Positions 16,694 through 24,854 of a stretch of DNA of 58,825 nucleotides are shown piece by piece. The notes under the pieces are model-generated. The model did not search any database. It saw only the letters and a program-made list of their open reading frames with translations, and was not told the origin of the DNA. Source of the stretch: Leptolinea sp. (GTDB taxonomy: Bacteria; Chloroflexota; Anaerolineae; Anaerolineales; Anaerolineaceae). How positions within the stretch are numbered: position 1 is the first letter of the stretch; each line of letters starts with the position of its first letter. The position numbers were made by a program, and so were the translations under genes. The stretch is taken from positions 1-58,825 of the forward strand of contig JAAZMZ010000079.1 in the NCBI GenBank assembly GCA_012798535.1, given 5' to 3'.

Positions 16694-18021
16694 TGGCAGC
16701 TTCAAAGACCTGTTACATAGAATCGCTTGGCTGCGCTAAAAATCTGGTCGACTCAGAATCCATGGCCGGCCTTCTCGTTCAGGATGGGTACAGCTCTGTC
16801 GAAAATCCTGCCCAAGCGAACGTATTAGTGGTGAACACCTGCGGATTTATAGCCGCAGCGCGTGAAGAATCATTACAGGCACTGCAGCGCCTGTCAGCCC
16901 GAAAAAGAAAAGGACAGATCCTGATCGCAGCCGGCTGCCTCACCCAGCGGGATCGCAACCTTGTGGCCCGGGAAGTGCCGGGATTGGATGGCATCCTTTC
17001 CACCCGGCGATGGATGGACATTGTTGATCTGCTCCATACGATCAGGCAGTCTCCAGCCCGTTCAGCTCCGGTATACCATATTCCGGATGTCCCCGTGATT
17101 GGAATGGAGGAAAAAGGTATCCCCCGTGTGGCCATTCAGGGAGCCAGCGCCTATCTAAAGATCGCGGATGGCTGCCGGCGTCCCTGCGCATTTTGCTCCA
17201 TTCCCCTGATTAAAGGTCCGGCCGTCAGTCGTCCGGTTGAATCCATTCTTTCCGAAGTCAGATTCCTCGCTGAAAACGGTATTCAAGAGATCAACCTGAT
17301 CGCGCAGGATATTACAGACTACGGCCATGATCTTGGAATGCATGACGCACTGCCAGATCTGCTGGAGAAAATCCATTCTGTTGCGCCTGATATCCCCTGG
17401 ATCAGATTATTGTATGCCTATCCAGGCGCCGTATCAGACCGTCTGATTGCGCAACTATGTGAAGGGCGTATCATTCTCCCCTATCTGGATATTCCCCTGC
17501 AGCATGCACACCCTGACACGCTTAAACGGATGAAACGCCCTTCCAATATGGATTGGGTAAACCGTACGGTCGAAAAGCTTCGTCAGGGGAATCCGAAGAT
17601 CGCGCTGCGCACGACTTTCATCGTCGGCTACCCTGGTGAAACGGAGGAGGAATTCAACACGCTTCTGGATTTTGTTCGGGAAGTCAAATTTGATCGCGTC
17701 GGGGTTTTCACCTTCTCATTTGAACCAGGTACAACCAGTGAGTCGTTGGGAGATCCAATTCCCCCCGAACTTAAAGAAGAACGCTATAACATCCTTATGT
17801 CTGAACAGGAAAAGCTTTCCCTTGTGAAAAATCAGGGCTTTATCGGGCAGAGATTATCGGTTCTAATCGAGGGTACGGACAAGGGGATATCCATCGGGCG
17901 CAGCTATCGGGACGCGCCGGAGATCGACGGGTTGGTGATTGTTGAAAAGAAATTGGCCGTTGGTGAGATCGTCGAAGTCCAGATCACCGGCGCCATGGCC
18001 TATGATCTGACAGCACGGTAA
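16693..18021 (+). CDS. rimO: Ribosomal protein S12 methylthiotransferase RimO
   Basis: A 442-residue radical-SAM enzyme that adds a methylthio group to an Asp of ribosomal protein S12. The N-terminal UPF0004 domain has the three Cys ligands of the auxiliary cluster (SLGCAKNLVDSE, VNTCGFI, AAGCL). The SAM cluster motif is CRRPCAFC near residue 160, followed by the radical-SAM barrel and a C-terminal TRAM domain (GQRLSVLIEGTDKG). The start overlaps the RodZ-like stop by one base. The last codons are part of a 40-base repeat that returns 2.1 kb downstream, where the frame reads AMAYDLTARMD and stops; here it stops after the Arg. So the gene's 3' end was rebuilt by an insertion. Confidence 0.95.
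   Translation: MAASKTCYIESLGCAKNLVDSESMAGLLVQDGYSSVENPAQANVLVVNTCGFIAAAREESLQALQRLSARKRKGQILIAAGCLTQRDRNLVAREVPGLDGILSTRRWMDIVDLLHTIRQSPARSAPVYHIPDVPVIGMEEKGIPRVAIQGASAYLKIADGCRRPCAFCSIPLIKGPAVSRPVESILSEVRFLAENGIQEINLIAQDITDYGHDLGMHDALPDLLEKIHSVAPDIPWIRLLYAYPGAVSDRLIAQLCEGRIILPYLDIPLQHAHPDTLKRMKRPSNMDWVNRTVEKLRQGNPKIALRTTFIVGYPGETEEEFNTLLDFVREVKFDRVGVFTFSFEPGTTSESLGDPIPPELKEERYNILMSEQEKLSLVKNQGFIGQRLSVLIEGTDKGISIGRSYRDAPEIDGLVIVEKKLAVGEIVEVQITGAMAYDLTAR
17978..18017 (+). repeat. 40-bp direct repeat, copy 1 (3' end of rimO)
   Basis: Forty bases starting TCCAGATCACCGGCGCCATG and ending CTGACAGCACG, identical to 20113-20152. This copy is inside rimO and ends four bases before the end of the coding region. 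The seven bases upstream (GTCGAAG) are also similar to those before copy 2 (GTCTAAA). Confidence 0.97.
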
Positions 18022-18230
18022 GTATTATTTATCAAAAATATTCGAATATGAAGTATATCGATTGATACATGGTGATTTCTCATATCAATAATCCCGGCCG
18101 GTCAATTTCCATGAGGAAGATTTACATTCGGATCGAGTTGGTTGGAATCATGTAATTCAATTTGCTATATAGGTCTTCAAGACATGAAAAGGAATCTGTC
18201 TTCCCTAATTGGAATTGGATTTCCATATAT

Positions 18231-18288
18231 TAGTCATTATATTGTCCTATTTCAGATTTGTAATATAATAGTCATTATATTGTCTATT
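18231..18288 (+). promoter_or_regulatory. Promoter and candidate MarR operator with repeated boxes
   Basis: TAGTCATTATATTGTC occurs twice, at 18231-18246 and 18269-18284, 38 bases apart. Around the second copy is a perfect inverted repeat AATATAAT-AGTC-ATTATATT (18262-18281). Its left arm contains a perfect TATAAT (18264-18269), with TTGTCC (18242-18247) 16 bases upstream as a -35. A repressor bound here would block the promoter, so autoregulation by the MarR product is likely. Confidence 0.65.
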
Positions 18289-18302
18289 ACAAAGAAGGAA
18301 AT

Positions 18303-18839
18303 TTGGAAAATAATAGAACGATATTTTTAAGGCAACAAGTGTATGCAACCCTTTTCTCTCTGGCGAACAAGATCCAGGTAAAAGGAGACCAGAATCTGGA
18401 AGCCTTCACTTCGCGCCAGTTGATGATGTTGATTTCCATTCTTCATTTACCGGATGGTTTCGCCTCCATTAATAATATTGCCCGAAAGATGGGTACGACC
18501 AAGCAGAGCATCAAACAACTGGTGAACATCGTGGAAAAAAAGGGGTACATAATGACAGTTCCTAGTAAAAACGATAAACGATCTGTCAATATAGTGATCA
18601 CACCTTCTGGCAATCAGGCATTATATAGGGATGCCATTCGTGGTACTGAATTTTTCGACACACTATTTTATGAACTCACTTCGGAAGAATTAGATACTCT
18701 CTGGACTCTATTGAAGAAGCTTTATCGCTTTGACGGAGTAGAGCAGGATGGTTTTGAGGAAACGGTCGAATATAACCCACTGGAGAAAGACAAACAAAAT
18801 AATGAAATTGCAGATACAACCTTTAGCCGCCTTATCTGA
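18303..18839 (+). CDS. MarR-family transcriptional regulator
   Basis: A 178-residue winged-helix repressor-type protein. It starts with TTG, with AAGGA three bases upstream; no ATG occurs before the conserved region. Features are the N-terminal dimerisation helix, FTSRQLMMLISILHL, the recognition region SINNIARKMGTTKQSIKQLVNIVEKKGYI, and the wing VPSKNDKRSVNIVITPSG, then the C-terminal dimer helices. It probably senses a small lipophilic or acyl compound handled by the next gene, whose start lies 38 bases inside this one, and represses its own promoter through the palindrome upstream. Confidence 0.85.
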   Translation: MENNRTIFLRQQVYATLFSLANKIQVKGDQNLEAFTSRQLMMLISILHLPDGFASINNIARKMGTTKQSIKQLVNIVEKKGYIMTVPSKNDKRSVNIVITPSGNQALYRDAIRGTEFFDTLFYELTSEELDTLWTLLKKLYRFDGVEQDGFEETVEYNPLEKDKQNNEIADTTFSRLI

Positions 18840-20082
18840 TAAAAAATTGGATATCATCGTTTCCGGAGTTCCACCAAAATCTCGAGTAAGGCTGAACGCG
18901 TCGATGAGATTCCCCTGGGCAAAGGATGTCTTGTATGAATCAGCCGCATGGTTCACGGCGGATAAGATTGGAGAAGTGAACCTGTCACTACAGAAACCGG
19001 ATGAAGGTTCGTATGACTTTATCGATCCGATGGGTTTAGTGGTTTCAGTAAAAAGCCGTGATCCCAAAGCATTGCAAAAAATTGCCCAACATATATCAAT
19101 TAATGAAATAATGTATATCGAGTTCTCAGCCGAATGTGAAGGTGAAAAGGTATACGCCACAGTCGAGCGGTATTTCAAAGCTTCCGATATTAAAAGTAAA
19201 CGAATTCTTGATGAATTTATCGGTGAGCTATTTTACACCGATGATCCCGGCAGGCCAACGATCCTGTTCATCGGCGGTTCTGGCAGCGGTTTGGATGTGG
19301 ATGCGCCGATCTCCGCCGCTCTTGCATCACATGGATTCAACGTACTGTCTGTGTCCTTTATTGGTGAGTATAACCTTCCACCGCAATTATCCAGAGTGCC
19401 GCTCGAATATTTCGAGAAGGTAATAGACTGGATCAAACAAAACCCGATCACCCGCGGGAAAGATATCTGGCTCCTGGGGATGTCAAAAGGGGCAGAAGTT
19501 GCGTTGATACTGGCTTCGCGTCATTCAGAAATTACCCGCGTGGCTTTGTGGGCTCCTCATGCCTATTGTTTCCAGGGGATCGCCTTCAAGAATGAGTCAT
19601 CATGGACTGATAAGGGAATTGATGTACCTTATATCCGCATAAAGAACCGATGGGTCTTCCGGCATACACTGGATTGCTTCGTCAAAAATCGGCCATTTGG
19701 GTATACACCGGTTTATCAGAAGAGTCTGGAGGCCGCAGATAACAAAGAGGAAGCCAGAATAAGAGTGGAGAATTCAAAGGCGGATTTCCTCTTTTTTACG
19801 AGTAAAGACTGCGGTATGTGGAATACCTATGATGGCTCGGTTGATATTATGGATACTTTACGTAAGAATGAATATCCCCATAATTACGCCCTCATTGTCT
19901 ACGATGAAGCCGGTGAACCGTATTATGTGCCTTACGTGATCCCTGCCAGTGAGACGTCCGTCAAGATATTTCCCCGGTTAGTGTTCTCCACGGGTGGAAC
20001 ACTGCAGGGAAATGCTCATGCCAGGGAAGATGCCTGGGAAAAGACGATCGAATTCTTCAAAAAGCCTTTTAGTTCCAGATAA
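18802..20082 (+). CDS. BAAT-like acyl-CoA thioester hydrolase (alpha/beta hydrolase)
   Basis: A 426-residue protein with the two-domain plan of the acyl-CoA thioesterase/bile acid-CoA acyltransferase family: an N-terminal beta-sandwich (~1-130, DIIVSGVPPKSRVRLNA) and a C-terminal alpha/beta hydrolase domain. The nucleophile is Ser in GMSKGAEVAL near residue 228, the oxyanion region is FIGGSGSGLD, and the catalytic His is in GNAHAREDAWEKTIEFF near residue 406. Vertebrate BAAT uses Cys; Ser points to hydrolysis of a thioester or a related bond. The true substrate is unknown, and some bacterial relatives may act on antibiotics or lipids. The start at 18802 overlaps marR by 38 bases, so the pair is translated together. 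Confidence 0.82.
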   Translation: MKLQIQPLAALSDKKLDIIVSGVPPKSRVRLNASMRFPWAKDVLYESAAWFTADKIGEVNLSLQKPDEGSYDFIDPMGLVVSVKSRDPKALQKIAQHISINEIMYIEFSAECEGEKVYATVERYFKASDIKSKRILDEFIGELFYTDDPGRPTILFIGGSGSGLDVDAPISAALASHGFNVLSVSFIGEYNLPPQLSRVPLEYFEKVIDWIKQNPITRGKDIWLLGMSKGAEVALILASRHSEITRVALWAPHAYCFQGIAFKNESSWTDKGIDVPYIRIKNRWVFRHTLDCFVKNRPFGYTPVYQKSLEAADNKEEARIRVENSKADFLFFTSKDCGMWNTYDGSVDIMDTLRKNEYPHNYALIVYDEAGEPYYVPYVIPASETSVKIFPRLVFSTGGTLQGNAHAREDAWEKTIEFFKKPFSSR

Positions 20083-20112
20083 TACTATTTAGAATCAGTG
20101 AGCAAGTCTAAA

Positions 20113-20152
20113 TCCAGATCACCGGCGCCATGGCCTATGATCTGACAGCACG
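20113..20152 (+). repeat. 40-bp direct repeat, copy 2 (displaced rimO 3' end)
   Basis: Identical to 17978-18017. Read in the rimO frame it continues CGT ATG GAT TAA, giving a plausible original C-terminus that is two residues longer than the present one. It is now non-coding. Confidence 0.97.
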
Positions 20153-20203
20153 TATGGATTAATCATCTTCGATTTGAATATAATTGACAATCAATTGTAA
20201 CAG

Positions 20204-20225
20204 GAGCATCTTGATCAAGGTGCTC
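20204..20225. repeat. 22-bp near-perfect palindrome in intergenic DNA
   Basis: GAGCATCTTG (20204-20213), two bases, CAAGGTGCTC (20216-20225), paired throughout if one G-T pair is allowed. There is no T-run on either side, so a protein-binding site is as likely as a terminator. It lies after copy 2 of the repeat and 60 bases after the stop of the TPR gene on the minus strand. The remaining bases from 20083 to 20282 show nothing else. Confidence 0.4.
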
Positions 20226-20282
20226 ACTAACCAGATATTCGAGTGACTTTCCGTTTTTTATCTTTAATGCTCTCTTAAATCT

Positions 20283-21533
20283 CTAAGATGACACTGGTAC
20301 TGATGGGTCTGGTGATGGTGTCATTGTAGGTTCTACTACAGGTGCTTCCGTTGGTTGGACTTCTTCCGTGGGCGGCGTGCATTGGTTAGTGGCTTCGTTC
20401 AGTTTACTCTGAGTGACATCATCTGTTGAGAGAGCTAGCGCGTTCTGGTACTGTTGTACAGCCGAACATGGATCGCCTTTCGCCACCAGTTCGTCGCCGT
20501 ATAAGATGGAACCCTTGCGGTATCGTTCGGCGGCAGTCATTCCGGAGGCATCCCTCAAACCCGGCGCGGTGGCATAGAACTGCGAGAAGAATTCTAGCAC
20601 CTTGGGCCAGTCAACTGCCCAGGCGGCCACGCCGCTTAAATAGTAACTTGCGGTCTGTGTATAGGAAACAGCTTCTTTATCCAGCGGGCCAAACTGGCTG
20701 GCCATGGTGATGTCGTAAATACCCTGTTCGAGCATACCGCTATTGATCCGGTTAATGCCCCGGTTGCGCAAAGCGATATAGTACAGGCCGTCCGTTTGAA
20801 CAGCCCGGTACGAGCGGTCGATCTGGCGCAGGTTGTCCAGAGTGGTCAGAGCCGCGTTCCATTCCTTATTGGCAGCTTGCTGACGTGCCTGCACGAAAAG
20901 CTCTTCCGTGTTGCGGGTGTCTTTCGTTGGAACGGGTGTTGGTTCGGCAGCCACTACTGTAGGGGTGACTTTGACGGCCTGAGCCATCATGACTTCCGTC
21001 AGCTTTTCGGTCACACCCGGGAATTGCGGGTTCAACTGGACAATATATTCCAGGCGTTTGCGCGCCATATCCAGATTACCGTTCGCCTGGTCAACCAGTG
21101 CCAGTTGGAATTGCGTTGTGGCCACCAGGGCAACCTTGTTCTTCTGTTCTGCTACGCGGGCTTTCACTGCCGAGTTGTAGCCAATCCACCCGCCTGCACC
21201 GGCTCCGATGAACATTAATAAGATACCTAAAAGAATCCAGCGCCAGCGTCCTGGCTTGCCGGATTTACCGGCTTTCAACGGTTGTGTGGAGGGCCCGTCA
21301 TCATCCGGAGGCGAAGTTGCCAGATCTTTTTCCAGATCTATAGGTTCATCCCTCTGGATATTGTACAATGCCGTTTTCTTATCATGAAGCGGCCGGGTTG
21401 TTCCAGGGGCAATACGCACCTGCATGGTTTTCCCTTCATGTAGCGGGTCATACAGTGGATCAACTACCACAGGAGATGTATCCTCCGGTTTAATTTCCGG
21501 AGTAGTATTTACATTGGTCTTTTTCTTTGCCAT
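20283..21533 (-). CDS. Single-pass membrane protein with tetratricopeptide-like repeats
   Basis: A 416-residue protein. Residues ~1-95 are hydrophilic and disordered, residues ~97-120 form one membrane segment (WILLGILLMFIGAGAGGWIGY), and the remainder is helical with TPR-like hairpins (FQLALVDQANGNLDMARKRLEYIVQLNPQFP; LFVQARQQAANKEWNAALTTLDNL; later AVQQYQNALAL), ending in a Pro/Thr/Glu tail. The repeats would lie outside the membrane and bind other proteins. It starts 21 bases after murJ on the same strand, so a role in envelope assembly is possible, but that is context only. Confidence 0.75.
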   Translation of the reverse strand: MAKKKTNVNTTPEIKPEDTSPVVVDPLYDPLHEGKTMQVRIAPGTTRPLHDKKTALYNIQRDEPIDLEKDLATSPPDDDGPSTQPLKAGKSGKPGRWRWILLGILLMFIGAGAGGWIGYNSAVKARVAEQKNKVALVATTQFQLALVDQANGNLDMARKRLEYIVQLNPQFPGVTEKLTEVMMAQAVKVTPTVVAAEPTPVPTKDTRNTEELFVQARQQAANKEWNAALTTLDNLRQIDRSYRAVQTDGLYYIALRNRGINRINSGMLEQGIYDITMASQFGPLDKEAVSYTQTASYYLSGVAAWAVDWPKVLEFFSQFYATAPGLRDASGMTAAERYRKGSILYGDELVAKGDPCSAVQQYQNALALSTDDVTQSKLNEATNQCTPPTEEVQPTEAPVVEPTMTPSPDPSVPVSS

Positions 21534-21554
21534 GGCCTGAATTATAACCTCATA

Positions 21555-23099
21555 TCATAACCGTGTTAATTGCTTCACATCTTTCCACAGTACAGGCAGG
21601 CATGCCAGTGTGCCTGCCGTCATGGCGATCAGAGCTGTTATCAGGGGATAAGCTCGTTCACGCAATATGAAAATTAACAGCGCAGAAACCAACGACCCAA
21701 TTAAGGCGGCCAGTGCTCCCCTGGGAATCGTCATGCTGAAGTTTACCGGCTGCGGACTGCGACTCTTGAAAACCCATAATAATAAAATCGCTTCACTGGT
21801 ATACGCCAGACAATCCGCCAGACTGATACCCGGAGCACCCAGAAGATCGGCTAACAAAATTCCCAGGCCAAGATAGAGTACCAGATTGATCCCGGCTGCC
21901 CATAACGGTGTGATGGCATCCTTCTTCGCATAGAACGATCTCACAGCCACTTCAAGAACACACTGCCCGGCCAAACCCAATAAATAACCTCTGGATACCC
22001 ACAGTACCAGGTCTGTCTGTTCCGAACTGAAACCAAAAGCAGCCTGAATCACATCACCAAGCCCGATTCCCAGCACGAAAGCAATGGGAATCGTGATCAC
22101 AATGAGCGTATGAACGGCCTTTTCGATGGTATGAGAGAATTCTTTCCAGTCTTCCTTTGCCGCCAGGGCTGCCAGACTGGGAAGCATGGCCGTCCCAATC
22201 GCGGTGCCGATAAATGTCTCGGGTACCTGAAAGAACATCCAACCATAGGTCAATGCAGAAACAGAACCCGTGGCCAGCCGGCTGGCCAGATTATCCCGCA
22301 CGATGAATATCAATTGGATGAAAACCATGGTGATCAAACGCGGGCCCAGGACAGTCAATACCTGCCGCACCGCAGGATCTTTCAATTGAATTCCTGGCTC
22401 CCAGCGGTATTGATATTTGATCAATCCTGGTACCTGGATCAACAGATGCAAAACCGCTCCGATGATCACCCCATAGACCAGTCCATGCACCCCCAGACCA
22501 TAGGCCGGCAATTGTATGCTGCCTATCTGGTAGCCCTTAGAAGGCGCCAGAATCATGGCTCCGAAGATCTGCCCGATATTATAGAGGGAAGGCGCGGCAG
22601 CCGGCAGGAGAAAATGCTGGTTGGCCTGCAATCCCGCCAGAACCAGGCCAGAAATGGAAAAGATCACTGTGGCAATCAGATTCAACCGCATTAGTTCAGC
22701 CACCAATCTTCGCTGGGATACCTCAAAACCGGGGGCTATTCCCACCTGCCAGTTGACCAGTTGGTCGCTGAGGATCGCAATGATCACCGCCATCATTGCA
22801 GTAATAATAAACGCCAGATTCGCGATCCTTGAAAACAGGCGCCAGGCAGATTGCCTGCCTTCCAGAGTCATGGTCTGAGTAAGGACAGGTATGAATGCCA
22901 TGGCCAGTGCACCGCCGGAGATTAAAGCAAATAACATATCCGGTAAATTGTTGGCCACATTGAATGCATCCAGCTCCTTTGAAAGGCCAAACTGGCGGGC
23001 GATAATGACCTGCCGTACTAGTCCAAGTCCCTTATCAGCCAGGAAAAATATGGCCACGATTGCCGAGTTCTTTGATATTTGACTTAGTGTGATTTTCAT
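21555..23099 (-). CDS. murJ: Lipid II flippase MurJ
   Basis: A 514-residue membrane protein with about 14 segments, of the MOP superfamily, which moves lipid II across the membrane for peptidoglycan synthesis. The start at 23099 (MKITLSQ) has AGAAGAG just upstream; the frame is open for 14 more codons but without a better site. Family marks are GLVRQVIIARQFGLSKELDAFNVANNLPDMLF, GGALAMAFIPVLTQ and GTAIGTAMLPSLAALAA. It is divergent from the metal transporter and followed by the TPR gene. Confidence 0.92.
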   Translation of the reverse strand: MKITLSQISKNSAIVAIFFLADKGLGLVRQVIIARQFGLSKELDAFNVANNLPDMLFALISGGALAMAFIPVLTQTMTLEGRQSAWRLFSRIANLAFIITAMMAVIIAILSDQLVNWQVGIAPGFEVSQRRLVAELMRLNLIATVIFSISGLVLAGLQANQHFLLPAAAPSLYNIGQIFGAMILAPSKGYQIGSIQLPAYGLGVHGLVYGVIIGAVLHLLIQVPGLIKYQYRWEPGIQLKDPAVRQVLTVLGPRLITMVFIQLIFIVRDNLASRLATGSVSALTYGWMFFQVPETFIGTAIGTAMLPSLAALAAKEDWKEFSHTIEKAVHTLIVITIPIAFVLGIGLGDVIQAAFGFSSEQTDLVLWVSRGYLLGLAGQCVLEVAVRSFYAKKDAITPLWAAGINLVLYLGLGILLADLLGAPGISLADCLAYTSEAILLLWVFKSRSPQPVNFSMTIPRGALAALIGSLVSALLIFILRERAYPLITALIAMTAGTLACLPVLWKDVKQLTRL

Positions 23100-23145
23100 A
23101 TTCTCTTCTTTTTCCAAGAATTGAAAGTGGAATTGTATCAAACTC

Positions 23146-23186
23146 TTGACAACTCTTCGCTTTTATTGATAATGATAATGGTTTTC
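23146..23186 (+). promoter_or_regulatory. Promoter overlapped by a Fur/Zur-like box
   Basis: TTGACA (23146-23151), 16 bases, GATAAT (23168-23173). The -10 is the start of GATAATGATAATGGTTTTC (23168-23186), which matches the classical 19-base Fur consensus at 16 positions. A metal-loaded Fur-family repressor bound here would shut off the transporter. Confidence 0.75.
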
Positions 23187-23238
23187 AATAGGCAATAATC
23201 TGGAGGTTAAAACGAAGAATTCACTTATATCTTCGGGT

Positions 23239-24030
23239 ATGCCAGCCCGGATTGATTTCGATAAAGTCACTGTACTTTTCAACGATCGTCCTGCTTTGGA
23301 TCATGTCACGCTTTCAATTCCTCATGGGCAGCATGCGGCAGTCGTTGGCCCAAACGGTGCCGGAAAATCCACATTGTTCAAAGTTCTGGTCGGTTTGGTC
23401 ACGCCGAATTCGGGAAGCGTGAAAATTCACGCACAACCGTTGGGCAATGAGATGTATTGCGTGTCGTATGTTCCACAGCGTGAAGAAGTGGACCTGCGTT
23501 TTCCGATCACAGTTGAAGAAACCATTATGATGGGGCGCTACCGCCATTATGGTCTTTTGAAAGCACCGGATCGTAAAGATCATAATATGGTCAAAAATGC
23601 CATGGAACGGCTGAATATCACCAGGCTGGCGAAACGCTCATTGAACGAATTATCCGGAGGCCAGCTGCAGAGGGTTTTCCTGGCACGGGCGATCGCTCAG
23701 GAACCGCATATTCTCTTGATGGATGAGCCCTTCAATGGGGTAGACCTCTCCACTCAGGAGGCAACCATGCAACTGTTAGCTGAGCTTAAAGACCAGGATG
23801 TGACTGTTCTGGTTTCTACACATGATCTGAATATGGCTGCGTCAAAATTTGAATCAATCATCTTATTGAAGAAACGATTGATCGCGTATGGCACTCCGGC
23901 AGAAGTGATGAAACGCGAAAACCTTTCTGCCGCGTTTGGAGAGCAGCTATTTTTACTGGATGGACTGGATGGATTGGCCGTGATCGATCACTGCTGCCCG
24001 CCTGAAACAACCGGGGAAGAAGCTCGATGA
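23239..24030 (+). CDS. Metal ion ABC transporter, ATP-binding protein
   Basis: A 263-residue ABC ATPase of the Mn/Zn/Fe (ZnuC/MntB-type) family. Walker A is GPNGAGKST near residue 37, the Q-loop is YVPQREEVDLRFP (the EEVD-type loop common in this family), the signature is LSGGQLQR and Walker B is ILLMDEPFNG. No Shine-Dalgarno site directly precedes the ATG; a GGAGG lies 33 bases upstream. The C-terminus ends in CC before GEEAR, perhaps a metal contact. The permease overlaps its stop by four bases. A substrate-binding lipoprotein is missing nearby. Confidence 0.9.
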   Translation: MPARIDFDKVTVLFNDRPALDHVTLSIPHGQHAAVVGPNGAGKSTLFKVLVGLVTPNSGSVKIHAQPLGNEMYCVSYVPQREEVDLRFPITVEETIMMGRYRHYGLLKAPDRKDHNMVKNAMERLNITRLAKRSLNELSGGQLQRVFLARAIAQEPHILLMDEPFNGVDLSTQEATMQLLAELKDQDVTVLVSTHDLNMAASKFESIILLKKRLIAYGTPAEVMKRENLSAAFGEQLFLLDGLDGLAVIDHCCPPETTGEEAR

Positions 24031-24854
24031 TCAACTGGCTCGTCCAACCCGTGACATATGAATTTATGCAGCGTGGATTGATCGCATCCATCATTGTGGG
24101 GATTGTATGCTCCATTATCGGCTGTTATATCGTGTTACGCTCTATGGCATTTCTTGGTGACGCTCTGGCGCATGCCATTCTTCCGGGAATTGCCATTGCG
24201 TACCTGGTCGGTGGGAATTTGATGATCGGTGCATTGCTGGCTTCTGTCCTGGTAGCCCTGGGTATTGGTTTCTTCTCAAAATCTGGAACCATCAGGGAAG
24301 ACACTGCCATCGGTGTCCTGTTTTCTGCCGCGCTGGCACTGGGTATAGCCATAATCAGCACCATCCGCTCGTATGCTGTTGATCTGACTCACATTTTATT
24401 TGGAGATGTACTCGGGGTTGGAACATCCGATCTTATCCAAATTTCGATTCTTGCCGTGATCATCCTTGGACTGGTTTTCATTTTTTACCGTCCCTTCAAG
24501 ATCATCTCTTTTGATCCCATCCTGGCCAATACCCTGCGTCTTCCTGCGGAAGGTCTCCGCATGCTGTTGTTGATCCTTATCTCATTAACGATTGTTACTT
24601 CACTTCAAACAGTGGGAATCGGGCTGGTTGCTGCCATGTTGGTAACACCCGCAGCTTCGGCGTTTCTTTTAACCAATCGATTATCAAGAATGATGTTCAT
24701 TTCCGCTGTGATCGGAGTTATTTCCAGTGTTCTGGGATTGTACGTCAGTTATTATATAAGCATAGCGTCCGGTTCGGCCATCGTACTGGTATCAACACTG
24801 ATCTTCGTGATCACCTTTCTTTTCTCACCAAGAAAAGGTATTTTAAGAACGTGA
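24027..24854 (+). CDS. Metal ion ABC transporter, permease
   Basis: A 275-residue ABC-3 family permease with about 8-9 membrane segments. It starts with the typical YEFMQRGLIASIIVGIVCSIIGCYIVLRSMAFLGDALAHAILPGIA block and contains the transport domain with the Asp/His motif GDALAH. It overlaps the ATPase by ATGA and is overlapped by rsmI with GTGA. Together with the ATPase it should import Mn, Zn or Fe; the Fur-like promoter box supports a metal, but which one cannot be read from sequence. Confidence 0.9.
   Translation: MINWLVQPVTYEFMQRGLIASIIVGIVCSIIGCYIVLRSMAFLGDALAHAILPGIAIAYLVGGNLMIGALLASVLVALGIGFFSKSGTIREDTAIGVLFSAALALGIAIISTIRSYAVDLTHILFGDVLGVGTSDLIQISILAVIILGLVFIFYRPFKIISFDPILANTLRLPAEGLRMLLLILISLTIVTSLQTVGIGLVAAMLVTPAASAFLLTNRLSRMMFISAVIGVISSVLGLYVSYYISIASGSAIVLVSTLIFVITFLFSPRKGILRT

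Larger units (their letters stand above)
18018..20112 (+). other. Probable acquired islet: marR plus acyl hydrolase between direct repeats
   Basis: About 2.1 kb between the two 40-base copies of the rimO 3' end. It holds an AT-rich promoter region (18022-18302), a MarR gene and a BAAT-like hydrolase gene. Position at the 3' end of a housekeeping gene, repair of that gene by the incoming copy and flanking repeats are the usual marks of a site-specifically integrated element. No integrase, transposase or terminal inverted repeat is present, so the mechanism is open. Confidence 0.6.

Noticed and set aside
18018..20112. Insertion sequence or composite transposon
   Set aside because: No transposase, no terminal inverted repeats; the 40-base flanks are too long to be ordinary target-site duplications.
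20204..20225. Rho-independent terminator for the TPR gene or the islet
   Set aside because: The palindrome has only a 2-base centre and no T-run on either strand.
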